Below, piece by piece: positions 1 to 42,850 of a stretch of DNA of 64,000 bases. Under the pieces are notes generated by a model. It ran no database searches, was not told the origin of the DNA, and saw only the letters and a program-made list of their open reading frames with translations. The position numbers and the translations under genes were made by a program. Every line of letters starts with the position of its first letter. Position 1 is the first letter of the stretch. Source of the stretch: Himantopus leucocephalus (lineage: Eukaryota; Chordata; Aves; Charadriiformes; Recurvirostridae); assembly GCA_003993805.1 (NCBI GenBank), contig RSEF01000027.1, positions 1,534,880 through 1,598,879 on the forward strand, written 5' to 3'.

Positions 1-1900
1 TGAGAGGAAGTGAAGGATTTTAGAGGATTGCATTTGTGCAGTTTATAAACAAGCTTTTTACACGGGTGAAAAGATTAACTTTTGGTTGCTGCTTGCCGTA
101 AGATATTACATATTTCGTATCAGTGAGGCCTTTATGTGGATGTAGCTAAGGGTAATGTTGGCACTTCTGTTAAGTCCCACTGGCCAAGGAATAAATCCCT
201 CGCGTAACCAGGAGTTGTACCTATGAGATTTGTGAGCCATCGCATTGCGTGGTGGGGAGCTTGCTTCTTTGTTTGAAAAGCAACTAAATTTTAAGCTTTT
301 GTATTGCTGAAGAGATGAAGTAAAATATCTTTCTGGTCTTGAGCTATTTGTGTGATGAGTTGAACGGGTAATGATGTGGCTTAAACAATATCATCTGCAA
401 TTTCTCTTTAAGTAATTGGCTTTTAAAAGGGAATCTTAAATGTGTAGCTTCTTGAGCTGTTCAAGTGTTGGGGTTTTTTTTTTTTTGTTGTTGAAGCAAC
501 TAAGCACGTCCTTTTAGGAGAACCAAATTTGGTAGTTAACATTCACAGTGTAATACAGAAGGTAAACAGAACTTTTACTTTCTGTGGATGCCTGCTTGGA
601 AATTGGGGTTAGTAACAGCTAGGTTGTGTCACAAGTTTAATTTGGTGGTGGTGTTTGTCTTATAAATGGGGAAGGGAGAACTGCTACCCTCAAAAATAAT
701 CTACTGTGGGATTTCTCTGTGGTGTTAAGGCTTCTCCCCCACCCCTCCCATAAGTCTTCTGCTCAAATACATAATGAGAAGTGGCTTTGCCTTGAGAAAA
801 GACTGATTGGTGGGAAGCGGTTATTGCAAAAATAAGAATGCTAAAATAGAAAGAATCTTTGGGAAAAGATGCTCACAAGTTATTAATGGAGAGGTGGCTT
901 TATCATGTCATTCTTCCTGTTAATACATTCCGTCAGTAATTGTGAATCTTGTTTTTATATCTTTGTCAAATTTGTCTAGATTTCTTAAGTTAGATCTGTA
1001 GGAGGATACTTTTGTGTCAGAGCACTAGGATAAAACACAGTGACTTTGCATGATTCACTTTTCTTTCCTTTTAAAACCAGTTTTGATATAGATTTTAAAA
1101 AATAATTTTCAAAACTGCTTGGATACGTGAAAATGCAGATGCGTATCCACTAGAGCCTGCAAAGATGCAGGCAGACTCTTGTAGGTACCTGGAGACTATT
1201 TTGGTAAATCTATTCCAGCCTCCTGAATTTGTGCTTTAGCCTGGCAGGAGCAACTGCTCTGTTGGCAGGTCAGCCATGGGTCCATAAAGCAGCCTAATGG
1301 GAAAGATCATCTTATGGGTGCCAGTTGTACTGCTGTTAACACAACTTTCACTTGTTCGTTTTCCTGGTGTTAAAAAAAGCATAAAAATTACGCATTTAAA
1401 GAAAAATCAGTGGTACTGCCAGCATCTGATACCAGTAATAGCTGCCTTGCCAGATGGAAGATGCCTCTGAATTCTTAGCCCAGGGTCAAGCAGATGCTTG
1501 CCTGAAGAGCCGAGCTTGGAACTACTGCTACTCAACAAATCAGAAGTTTTGTTTCTCAAACCAGTTGTCTTAGACTTTTATGAATACTGCCTTGGCTGTT
1601 TTGTGGATGTGGTTAAATGGAGCAGTTAGGATATAAATTGAGATAGAAATATCATTGCAGAGGCTGGATCAGTGTACTGAGAAAAGACCATCCAACTGGC
1701 AGTCCAACTTCCGTCTTACTCTAAGCCACTTCTGAGGTTTTTTTTTAGTGCCCCATCGTGCGCCTAGGTATTTGACCCGTGTTGCTGCTGTATCCACGTG
1801 ACTTAGAGCAGCGTAGTTAGCCCAGAGATGCAATGTTTGATAGGACGTATCTGCCTTGTATGGAAGTTGTTTCTAACAGTCTTTGCTTGTTTTTCACTAG
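1..1900 (+). other. TLK2: TLK2 intron (5' part of window)
   Basis: This stretch lies upstream of the first visible coding exon. It is AT-rich and has no exon that I recognise. The TLK2 start codon and the first roughly 27 codons of the family protein were looked for and not seen, so they lie before the window. It ends in a polypyrimidine tract and CAG/ctag acceptor at 1900. Confidence 0.8.
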
Positions 1901-32340
<30,440 letters not shown>

Positions 32341-32795
32341 GACAGAGTAATAGGCCAAAAACTGCTTGAGAAACCGGCAAAAAGACTTTCAGAAACAGCT
32401 TTGGAATAGAGGAATCTGCAAGGGTCTCAAGAAACCTGTACCAGGTGCTTTTTTTCTCTTGCTTTTTTCCATCCATAGAGCATGACAACATCAACTCTCA
32501 TCAAGAAAACCTTCGGCATCTAGGCCAAGCCATGCGGATAGGAGGTGGCTTGAGGTTTATCCAGTAAATGACCACAAAGGGTGGCTGCTCTGAGCAAGGA
32601 GGGGAAACTCAAGAAAATACAAAAAGACATGGTTCCATGTACTGTGAACTTCTGAACATGCAGCCTTGGGGAATCCAGGACGCCGTGTGTGCTTCATATG
32701 AAGAATGTGGACTTTGGAAAAAGACTGGGCTAGTCCAGTGTTGATATTTAAACATTGTTCTTTTTCTTTTAATAAAGTTTAGGTAACATCTCCTG
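32341..32795 (+). other. TLK2: TLK2 3' UTR (proximal form)
   Basis: Sequence from the stop codon to about 20 bases after the first AATAAA. The extent is inferred from that signal. A longer form using AATAAA at 35305 cannot be excluded. Confidence 0.7.
32771..32776 (+). terminator. TLK2: Poly(A) signal AATAAA of TLK2
   Basis: A canonical AATAAA 431 bases after the TLK2 stop, after a T-rich stretch. It is the first such signal downstream of the gene. Confidence 0.75.
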
Positions 32796-35600
32796 AAAAG
32801 CTCGAAGCACCAAGGTTCAGCTGGGGATGGTATATGACTCTTTGCCCTTTGGAGGGGAAAAAAGTTGATCCTGCCTGTTCATGGCACTAGAGTTAGTGTT
32901 TTACCCCTAATTAATTTCAGTTTTTTAAAAATAACAATTTTTTGGAAGAAAACAGTTTTCTGGTCTCAAAGTGAAACCCATATTAGCAGGTTCATGGCAG
33001 CGTTCATTCTGCGGATGGTGCAGCTTTCTGCTCCCTTGGGGTGGCCTCTTACGAATAGTTCACCTTCTCAGGAGGGCGATGAAGCCCACGGGAGAACAGG
33101 CCTACGTAGGTCTCCTGTGATCAGAGTGGATCAGAGCTCAGACTGCCACAAGGTTTTCAGCTGCTGCTTCGTAGCGCTCTCAACGGTTGCACCTTTTTAA
33201 TTTATTTGAAGTGCTGTTCTTTTTGAAAACGCACCCTGACGTGTTCACGATGTGCTCTCTGCTCTCGTGAGCATGATATCTGTTGACTGTTGAAAAGACA
33301 GGCAGCGAACAGGAAAGAATTGGAGCACACAGCTCAGTTGATCACAGGTGTGATCTGTGCTCACACAGTACTGTACATACCTTGTTCGTGTTATAAAAAT
33401 CTGAAGCTGAAGACTTGTCTGCTCTTCTCAGTTAGGTGACTTGGCAGCAAAGCTTCCCCTCTCCCTTAATGCTTTCCTTTTAAAACTTGCTGACGTTCCT
33501 AACTTGCTGCCATCGCTGCATCCGATTTCAAATGAGAGGGAATGAGATAACGTTCTTGAAGGGAGCAAACACTCTAATTATTATTTTTGTCTCCTGTAAT
33601 CTGCCTGGAGGAGTCTTACACCTTCAGCTGGAGTCTGCCTGCTGTGAAACGCAAGCCTCTTGTCCCCACTCTGCCCCCTTCTCCCCCCACATTGAAGGAA
33701 AACAGAAAACACACACAAAAAGCACAGCACTTGAACATGTGGCAGCCAGGTTGGAGTGCTCCTAACATGTGGCAGGAGTTCATAGCCAGAAATATTTAAA
33801 GATGCAGTGTTCGAGAGCAAGGTTTGTCTCGGGAGGGAGCCGAGTGCTGCACTACTGCAGTTCAGGGTGGTGTTTAAAAAACAAATTACCCTGTACGCAC
33901 TTCCTAACCCAACACCCAGACCGCTGTGGTGGGGACTGTCCTCTGCGTGGCACCTCCAGGGTTGTTCCTGCAGCTCCGACAGCGCGTGGGCTGTTTGGGG
34001 CGCTCCGCACCCAAATGGCGTTCCCGTGGCAAGCGATGTTCTCCGTCACGCACTTTCAGAGAGAACTACCACTTGTCCGCCTTACTGTAAGCCATCGTCT
34101 GCAAATATTATGCTTAAACCTGATCAGGAACTTTTGATCAACTGAAAAATGGAGGAGTCTGTTGAACTTTAGCAATGGACCTGGGAAGTGGAGAACCCTG
34201 CCGCTTTTTTATTACTATTTTTGTAGCGACTCTTGGGCTTTTAATTGGATGTATTCACTTGCAGCTGCATTAAGGTGGTCTCTAAACTGTAGTGTTTTAA
34301 ACAAAGAAAAGAAATACTGCATCTTTAAATCCTCAGCCGTAATATCTTAGCCCTTTCCATCCCTGCTGCTCTATTCCAGAAGTTAACTGTTTAGCAAGCA
34401 GCGCTTCGACACGTCTATTCAGCCTCTGTCAGGCGAAATCAGGGTTGATGCTTCATCCCATTTGCTGAAACTGATGATTTGGTGTCTGTCCGCATCGAGG
34501 AGAATTCTAAAAGGGTTTTTTCTATCCCGGTCCCGTTGTTTCTTGGACATACAGTGTGTGCTATCTCTGTGGGTGTGATTAGTTTTGTGTCAGATGCATT
34601 TACTCCTGCTGTGCGACACCCATCCGGGGGCCTGGGGACAGCGTTGGCCTTTCCCCGGGGCTGATAGCAGTGAAGAACCCTGGTAGAATTCTGGCTGCGA
34701 CACTTCCTTGTTAATATGGGTTTCACTTCCAATAACAGACCCTATTGCCACACTGTTCATTTACTTAAAGAAAAGTGTATGAAGAATTTGTAACTTAAAC
34801 CAGGCCAGACTGTTTTGGCTCTACCCAACAGATGAGACATGGATATTAAAATAAGTTTTAAGAAACTGATTTGCCTGGCTCCTACTGTTTTGCTCTCTGG
34901 TAGCGTTGGCATGAGCTCTCTTGCAGCGGCTGCGCAGAGGTGACACGGGACAAGATGAGGAAGGATGGAGGAAGGTTGCATTCAACAGCTCAGAGCAGTG
35001 AGATCTCTGCATCTGAGGGGGGAATCACTGAAAATTACTGTGTATTATTTAATTTCTGGCATTGATCTTGTTCTGGAAGACTGAGACAGACATCCAAGGT
35101 AAGTTTGTCCCTCATTATCAGTAGAGTAGCAGCTGCCTTAAGAAACTATGTGTGTTTGGGACACAAAAACCACCTTTTTTTGTCTGTTAATGAAAATTTG
35201 CGTTGAACTGCCGTGCCCTGGCTGGCTGTGCCGAGCCGGTGGCCGCAGCCTGTCGGCGACTCCCCATTCCCTGGGTGCCCGAGGCTCCGGTCTCAGTCAC
35301 CCAGAATAAAATCCACATTGAGCAGTGATGAGGAACTCGGCTCCTTAATTTATGGCTGAGCCTTGTCAACTTTAAAAACATACAATAGAAAATGAAAATG
35401 GAAAAGGAAAAGGCAGATGAAGATGTCGAGTCTGCTTATATCTGGACTAATAACCGGGGAGCGGCAGTTCACATGCCCCGCTCCTCCGCGGGCATCTCCC
35501 AACCTCTGTGCAGGGCATCCCCACCACGAAGCGGGGTGGTACCTCCCCACCAGAGCCTGATTCCTCCAGAGGAAGAGTTTCTGGGGATCAGGGTTTCTCT
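32796..35600. other. Non-coding DNA after TLK2
   Basis: Between the TLK2 poly(A) signal and the GC-rich block I see no exon, RNA gene or known repeat. Short open frames here do not resemble any protein and lack codon structure. An AATAAA at 35305-35310 could be a distal TLK2 signal. Confidence 0.6.
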
Positions 35601-35607
35601 GCAAACC

Positions 35608-35615
35608 TGACGTCA
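35608..35615. promoter_or_regulatory. Consensus CRE palindrome
   Basis: TGACGTCA, the full CREB/ATF palindrome, at the edge of the GC-rich block. Only the motif is seen; occupancy is unknown. Confidence 0.35.
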
Positions 35616-37529
35616 CCCTCGCTGCACTTGAAGTTAAAGCGCGAGTGAAACCGAACACCGAGAGCAGCTCGGCTCCCTCCCCGCTGCTGCAATTGATTAT
35701 TTTTTGGCCCCCTGTGCCAGTTCTGATGATGCGACACAGATTTGGGCAGGGGGAGGCGGCGGCAGCCTTTCAGCGGCGAATGCACAAGCATCCTGCGGCG
35801 GCCAGGCCTCCGGGCCAGGTACCCAGCACGCCTGCCCAGCGTGCCCGGGAGCAGGGACGTACACGGGATTACGCGCTCAGCTTGATGCCAGCGGGAATGA
35901 GACTTAGTGAGGGGCTGCCTCGCTGGATGCTTCGCCTCCTACGCTAGCGGTTAGGAGTCACGCTATGAAATGAGCTGCTTTCTGCCAAATGGGCCAGTCC
36001 CAGTTTATTTTGTGACCTGGCAAACTCTCGACACGAGGTTTGCTACTGCTGCCAGTGTCTCCCTGGGGTTTGCTGCTGGAGGATGTTATTTTCTGGGTGC
36101 TACGCGAGCCTGGCTCAAGCAGCCTTGATTTAAACCTTCCCTCTCCCAGCGCGGAGGGGGAGAGGAGACTTGCAGCGTGTGGAAGCAGGACCCGGCGCAG
36201 CCCTGACTCCCACCCAGCCTGGAGGTGCCTTTTCTACCAAATGCTGAGGAATCTTTGCGCCGAGACTCTGAATTTCCACCACCGCACGTGGCTGTGCCCA
36301 CGGCCTCTGCTTCACCCTGGCCCCGGTGCTGCCCTCGGGGGCAGCTGGGTGCCCCACGGCCATCGCCCTGGGTGGGGGCGAGAGGCCAAGCAAACACGGA
36401 GCCGCTCGGCTTCCCCTCGCCACGTTCACACCCAGGAAGAGGCGTCTTGGCCACAAGGGCACTATTGTCTGCGCCGGGTGAGGGAGTGGGAGCCGGGACC
36501 GGGACTGAGACACACTCTCATTTCATGCATTAACTGCGTGGGGGCGCCAAGGATGGGAAAAGCCGCTGGCGCGTGCTCTCTGGTGAGGAGCCGCACGCTG
36601 CTGCCAGCGCCGCACGCTCCTCCGTGTTCCTCTTCGCTCCCAGCCCTGCATCTTGCCATGGGATGGGTTGCCGCAGCCTTTCTTCTGCCTCCGTCCTTCG
36701 GCTGCTTCTGGCCTGGAGCTGCTCTCCCATCCACTGCTACTTGGGCTGCAGGGACGGGGCAGAGGGGTGCAATGGTCCAGCTGGAGATAAAAAGGTGATG
36801 GATGGATAGATGGAGTGAGCTAAAAACGCAGGGATGCTGTGGGGGGCAGCAGGGTGAGGACGGGGAGACTTGGTCTCACGTGCTGGCCAGATCTCCCATC
36901 CCCACTCGAGCAGCCGCAGGGAACGCAGGCGGAGGGTTTATAAGGTGCTTGGCTCTGTTTTGTATTCATGGGAATTGAAAAAAACAGCTCTGCTCAGCCC
37001 TGTCTTCTCTTGACCAAAGCCGCCGGCTGCGCAGGAGCCCCGAGCACGCGCTGGCCAGTGTCCACGGGACACGGGCTGCCGTGTCGGCAACCTCCTCGCT
37101 CTTGGCCTGGCTCAGCTCTGCATCCAGATCAGGGCTCAAAACCTGCTTTGTTCAGCACTGGCTCATCCCAGCTCCTGCTAATCTTGAAAATCCGCCCGCT
37201 CGCACCCAAACGCAGGAGACCGGCTGGGAGTGATGCCAAAACCCCTCCAGGCTAAAGGGAGCGAAAGGAGATGGCGAGGGACACGGACGTGTCCGTGGCT
37301 CAAAGTAAGGCAGTGGCGGAGGTGGAAACGAAGCATCTAGGGCCGACTACGTGGCCGCTGGACCATGCTGCTCCTGCTGGAAGGGCCGCGGGACAGGGTG
37401 GGAGCTCCGCTCCCCGGTTCCATCCCCTCTTCCGGCGGGAGGAAGATGCCGTTCGGGATGTGCTGTCCTCAGCCGCTCTCCAGCTGCCTTCCCTCCCCGC
37501 TCTGCGACCCGGCTCTGCTAATTTGCTCT

Positions 37530-37536
37530 TGAGTCA
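37530..37536. promoter_or_regulatory. AP-1-type site
   Basis: TGAGTCA, the consensus Jun/Fos site, within an AT-richer patch of the CpG-rich region. Single motif, so weak evidence. Confidence 0.25.
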
Positions 37537-39875
37537 TGCGGAGAAAGTGTTTTTCTAACAGGCGAATTTCTTGCAAATGGCTGGAATTCCTCTCTGCCCC
37601 TTCCCGGGAGCCCTGGGGAGGCCGGGGAGGAAGGAGAGGCAGCGGGCTCGGAGGGCAGCGCTGCTCCCCGGGCAGCCCCCGGCCTCGTCTCGCCCCCGCG
37701 GCGGAAGGGCAGGGATCTCGGCGCTGGCCCTCCCAGGGCTGGAGCGCCCTGAAATTCCTCGTGGCAGCTTTGAGAGAGCACATCTGGTTTTAATAAATTA
37801 TTTGCAGCTTGAACTTGCCTGACTTTTAAGGGCTGCAGAAGAGAGAGCAGCAAAGAGCCCCGAGAGCCGCAGCACGGGGAACCCACAAAGGGACCCCCTC
37901 TGCGGCGCTGGGAGCGAGAGGCGCTGGGGAGGGATTTGGGGAGGGGGTCGGGGGCTGACTGAGCCCCTGGAGGGACCCCAGCGGCTGGCAAAGCCCCGTC
38001 TGCTCCTCGCAAGGGCCGAGGGGACGGTCGGTTTGGAGGCAGGGAAAGGGCCCTTCTTTTTGGCCGGGATCCTTCTACCCGCAGCTGGGTGTCGAGCAGA
38101 GCTGGGGCTTAGCTTACATACTGTGTTTCTGCGCTCAGGCGAGGAGCGCGGGGAGCAAACTGCAGTGCAGGGGACGGCGCCTCCCCGACACCCTCCGCTC
38201 GGTGCAGCTCCGGCCACCAGCGCCGAGACCCCCCTCCCGGCACTGAACCCATCGGCGTTCGCGAAAACCAAACCCTCGGGAGCATCAGTGTCACCGGGTG
38301 CCCGATGGCCACCACCGTGCCCGGGGCTGGGGAGGAGCTGAGCCCCCACACGGTGTCCCCAGGCTCGTCCTCGGAGGGAAGGCTGCAAATGCAATTTGGG
38401 GACGAGTCCCCTGCCATACCCCGTGCGGGTTCCCCGCCGTGCTGGGGGCTGTGTCAAGCCCCACGTCCCAGCGAGGGGGCTGCCGACCACCGCTCGCTGG
38501 CTGCAACACAGAGCCCAGCAGCAGGCTCGGGGGGGGGAAGCCCTCTCCATCGCTGGGACGGGGGCTGCCCTGGCCGTCCCCCGCCTGTCTCCAATGGGTT
38601 GAGAGCGACGTGGCCTTCCCCTGCTGCCGGCGCGGGGGAGAGAGGAGCCAGCAGACGCCGAGACAGCCTCTTCCCTAAGCAGTGACCTCAGCGCGGCGGC
38701 GCTTGCCAGGTGGGTGTTGATCTTGGCCTGGCCGGTCCCATTCGGGGGCCAGGATGAGGCCGGGGCGGTGCGGACGGAGGGCTGAGCTCGTGGCGCAGCC
38801 TGGCAGGTGCTGCCCGTCCCCGGCTGCGATTGCCGCAGCGAAGCAAAGCCCGTGGCACCAGCAGCCCCTCGACAGCCGCTGCCTGCAGGCAGGGCTTTGC
38901 TCTCCAGCACTGCCCTCCCGGAGCCCCTCAGTCCTGCGGGATGTGAGGGACACCCCTGGAAGAGCACGATTGAGCAGGATGTGTGGCCTCCCTGGTCAGA
39001 TACGGTACCCCCGTGTCCTCCCCGGGCTCAAAAATTAGACCCTTTCGTAGGACCTGCTGGTCCTCGGAGGTGGCTGATGGGTTGGTACAGATCCTGCAGA
39101 GCATCTGCCCTCGAGCCCGGTGCTACGGACGCTGCCCTTGTGGTCCACGGCTCCCCAAATCCTGTCCTCTAACGCCTCTGGCACAGGCATACACCAAAAG
39201 TGCCCCATATCAGCCCTAAACTCGGTAACTCGCCGGGTGCCACCCGAATGGCTGTGTCCCACAGCTCCTCAGCAACATTTATTTTCCAATCTGTGGGAAG
39301 CTGAGCATCCCCCATTGACCCATTTTCTGCCAGTGCTCCCAACCAGGGCAGACCTTTAACCAAAGGCGGGTGAGTGGCACAGATCCATCTCCAGAAATAT
39401 TTTCCAAATCCTTCTGCAGGGGGACTTTCACTCGAGCTGATGCAGTTTCACCCCATCCCACTGCAGCCCCTCTACTGTGACCATCCCCATACAGTATGTT
39501 GCTTCGGCCAAAAAACAGCATTTATTTTTCCAACTAGGGGACAGATATAGATGCTCCGACTGCGGGAATTGGCCGCAGACGCTGAGTATCCCAAGTGCCG
39601 GCTAAGCCCAGGACAAGCCCATCACTCCCATCCCTCGCCTGGTGCAAAGCGCTCTCCCGAGAGCGCAGCCGGCGGCGCGGTCGGCCATCCCCTGCATGCA
39701 GCCGCCTCCCCTCGTCTGGCAGCAGCTCGTTAGGGCCAGAGAGGTCAGACAGCTTGGAAACATCCCAGGGGAAGGGAAAAATGCATTTCCTCCCGATCCG
39801 CTCTGACGAGTAACAACTGAACTGGTACTAAACCGGATTAGGAGGAGAGGGGGTGAGGAGCTGTTGGTCCCTGTT

Positions 39876-39919
39876 GGAGGAATTAATTATTAGGAAGTGC
39901 TAATTATGTTCTAATCACA
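39876..39919. promoter_or_regulatory. AT-rich cluster of homeodomain-type motifs
   Basis: Within GC-rich DNA there is a 44-base AT-rich island containing AATTAATTATTAGG, GCTAATTATG and TTCTAATCACAG. TAATTA cores are typical of homeodomain binding sites. It may be a conserved enhancer core; conservation could not be tested here. Confidence 0.3.
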
Positions 39920-41463
39920 GGGACCTCCAAGACATGGGATGAACCAGGCCAGGAGGCAGCAATGCTCCGTGGGATCTGAAGCCTTTCGGCTCCGCCATAT
40001 GCCCTTCTTTGGATGGGATTTGCCTCCCGGGAAAGGGATGTCAGGTTTGTCCTGGGTGGATGGAGGGTCCCACTTGTGAGACGTCACGGCTCCATCATGA
40101 CCAGTCGCTGGCGCCTCGGTGGGTGAGATCCCCGGGAGAGGTCTCCAAGGTTTAGGGATGGGAGTGAGGGTCTGGGCAATCCCCTCCTCTTCTCCGGGCT
40201 GTCGCACTGGCTCCCTGTGGGCAGCCCCCGGCGCGCGTCCAGCCACGGAGGGTGACCGAGGCTGTTCTCCCGGCACTGCCCCAATTAAAAAATAATCCCT
40301 GGCTTAAAAAACCCAACAGCCCAGATGCTGATGTGTTTAATTGGACCCCCCCCCCGGAGGGTTTGCATCCCCAAAGCCCATCCTGGCACCGGTCTGCAGG
40401 TCCTTCCTGCCTTGCTGGGAAACAACGGAATCATTTATTTTCACAAGAACGGCCAAACAGCACGTGGCTGGCTTACACGCGCCTCCCCACCTCCGGCCGT
40501 CTCGGGGCCGGATCCCGCTCCCTGCTGGAGGGAGCACTGCCACCCTCTTGGCTTGCTGAAAAGCATCGTCTCACCTGAATTTCGCACGGCAGAGTCTGTG
40601 TGGCGAGACCTGACGTGCCTCCCCCCGCGCTGCCCAAATCCCTGGAGAGCCCGAGGAGGAGGTGAGGCCCCCGCGTCCTTGGGGATGCTCCCATGGGATG
40701 GGTACCACAGGCATCACCTTTTCTGCACCGGTGCAACCAAATCTTTGCACCGTGCCACGCTGCCGCGCGTGGGCAATGCCCGGAGAGCAGCCGGGCCCTT
40801 TCAGCCAGCAGGGGAAGGAGTCGTTTGCTGTTTTCAGATGGGGCTGAGCACAACCCCCGGGTGCGGGAGCACACAGCGGGTCCCAGCCTGCGCCGCTGCC
40901 CCGGGGCTTCCCCACAAAATCCCGAGCAAAAACAACTCAACGTACCCAATGTGGGTCCCACCGCACTTCCCAGTATTCCCACCTTCCCTCTCAAAGCTTT
41001 CTTGATTGCTCCAGAACTGGAGGAGAACCGGCTCTCCGGCGGCCAGGCAGAGCCGTGCCCAGGTGAGCCAGTGCCCAACTGCATGAATGGGAACTCTCTC
41101 CTCCCAGGTTTCGGGGATTTGGGGATTTCATTTGGTTCAAGCAAATTGTGATGCTGAGTTGCTTCCAGGCGCCTCATCTGACCTGTTACCTCCAGCCAGA
41201 CCTCCAGCAGGAGGCGAGCACCAGCGCTGTTTTGGTGCTGGTGGTTTTTAAGGTGCGAATGGCTTTCAGCACTGAAGAAACCCCCCGGAGCAGGAATCCG
41301 CGGTGCCCCTGTGGCTCTCGTGGCAGCGAGCCTCCTCGCACAGAAACACGCAGCCCGACGGCCGTACAAAGCCGGGAAAATGCTGATTTCCAGCATTTTC
41401 CACGTACGCTGCCTCCTCTGCGTGGCTTTCGGGGCTGGGCAGCCCTGCCTAGAGGGGGGGAGT

Positions 41464-41521
41464 AAAAAAAACCAACAAAAATTTTAAAAAAAAAAATTAA
41501 AAGCTTTTAAAAAGCTTTTAT
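41464..41521. repeat. A-rich tract with short hairpin
   Basis: A-rich low-complexity DNA containing the self-complementary AAAAGCTTTTAAAAAGCTTTT. It sharply interrupts the GC-rich flanks. Confidence 0.7.
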
Positions 41522-41681
41522 ATTCAGCTCTTGAACATGGGATATATCCACATCGGATACTGCGCGATGCTCTTTGCCCCATGCTCCTCTGCAGAGCCCC
41601 GGGAAGCCGGAGGGCTGTACCACCACCCCCAGGGCGGGAGGCCGCTCTCTGGGCAGGGTGGGTGGAAGGCGCCACGATCCC

Positions 41682-41984
41682 AGAACCATAGAATGGTTTA
41701 GGTTGGAAGGGACCTTAAAGACCATCCAGTGCCACCCTCCTGCCCTGGGCAGGGACACCTCCCACCAGCCCAGGTTGCTCCAAGCCCCGTCCAACCTGGC
41801 CTTGAACACCTCCAGGGATGGGGCAGCCACAGCTTCTCGGGGCAACCTGCGCCAGGGGCTCACCACCCTCACAGGCAACAATTTCTTCCTCATATCTCAT
41901 CTAAATCTCCCCTCTGCCAGTTTGAAGCCATTCCCCCTCATCGTATCGCTACCTGCCCTTGTAAAACGTCCCTCTCCAGCTTTC
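41682..41984 (-). mobile_element. CR1 LINE fragment, 5'-truncated
   Basis: The plus strand starts with CCATAGAATGGTTTAGGTTG and continues with GGAAGGGACCTTAAAGACCA and CTTGAACACCTCCAGGGATG. This is the reverse complement of the 3' end of avian chicken repeat 1, so the element points to the minus strand. About 300 bp of the 3' part remain, as is usual for CR1. Similarity ends abruptly at CAGCTTTC (41984). No coding capacity remains. Confidence 0.93.
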
Positions 41985-41989
41985 AACAA

Positions 41990-42850
41990 TGTCGCGGAGG
42001 AGTGGAATGCACCGCACTCAAGAGAGAGAAGCAGCAATACGTTTTATTGAGGTAAAATAATTTGTCGGAGTTCGATGAATTCGATGGAATTTAACAACGT
42101 TTAACAGTGGTTTACCAAGGTTCAGTAAGTTTGATGGCAAGGTTCACCTTACTAATTACTGCATGGAAGAAACGTGCAGAGGAAAATTGAGTTAGAATGG
42201 AGTTAGAATGATTGACACAGAGAGCGGAGACGCAAAGGGTAAGGAAGACCCTTCCGTTGCGTCAGGATGTTCAGAGCGGACCCCCTTGATTTCCAAACCC
42301 CTGATGGAGCCGAGGTGCGGCCAGGTCCAACCTCAGTCTCAGACTTGCGCAACGGTTTATGTCTAATGGAATCATCTATACAAAGTTCATAATAACCAAT
42401 ATTGAGTAGCTACATGGATTAGCGATGGTTCATTAGTGTTAATTCCGCATGCTATCAGTCCCTCACCGAGGATCTGCGGCAGGGAAGGGATCTCTGCGCC
42501 TTGGGCAAGGAAGGATCCCCTAGTCTTGGGTACGGGATCGCAAACCTCGCGAGGCGTCCCCGCTCCAGGGGACAGTCACCGGGTGTGCAGGGCTCAGACT
42601 GGGCCCATCCTGACGCCAACACTTATCGAGTGAAGCAGTTGGCTGCTGGTCAATGGTATAGATGAGATAGATGTCTTCGTGTTAGCTCTGGTATCTTGCT
42701 CCGTACTTGGGTGATCTTCCATTTTGGGCTTCAAAACCACCTTTCCAAATATCTTTCCGAGGCACCTTTGCTCCCTTGCACGGGAGCCAGGAGCTCTCCA
42801 GCTCATGGGTTCACCATAGGGCCTGGGGTCTGTTGCTCCTTACTCAGCCC
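41990..42850 (-). mobile_element. Probable endogenous-retrovirus LTR (solo or partial), old copy
   Basis: Read on the minus strand, the segment ends with AATAAA (about 42042), some 50 bases of T/C-rich sequence and a terminal CGCGACA. That is the layout of an LTR R-U5 end. On the plus strand it starts TGTCGCGG at 41990. It is clearly less GC-rich than its flanks. It contains short internal duplications (GAGTTAGAATG twice from 42189). No primer-binding site or viral gene follows, because the CR1 starts five bases away. The far (U3) boundary and a target-site duplication were not found, so the end coordinate is approximate. Confidence 0.45.

Larger units (their letters stand above)
35601..41460. 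other. GC- and CpG-rich region upstream of MRC2, no recognised exon
   Basis: GC rises sharply compared with TLK2 and CpG is frequent, notably about 36.1-36.8 and 37.3-38.9 kb. Long open frames on both strands here follow from few stop codons in GC-rich DNA and do not match known domains. The region may include the promoter or the first exon of MRC2, but no ricin-B, FN2 or CTLD1 coding sequence was found. It contains a CRE-type site, an AP-1-type site and AT-rich islands, listed separately. Confidence 0.55.

Noticed and set aside
36040..36798. 252-residue open frame with a Met followed by a hydrophobic stretch, as a possible MRC2 signal-peptide exon
   Set aside because: It lies in GC-rich DNA with open frames on both strands. 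The stretch after Met (about 36658) is interrupted by Pro and Trp, the following GT is not a clear donor, and nothing downstream matches the ricin-B domain.
37798..38967. 389-residue minus-strand open frame, the longest after the MRC2 region
   Set aside because: Low-complexity Pro/Arg/Gly/Ser composition, no domain, overlapping open frames in other phases. It is explained by few stop codons in CpG-rich DNA.
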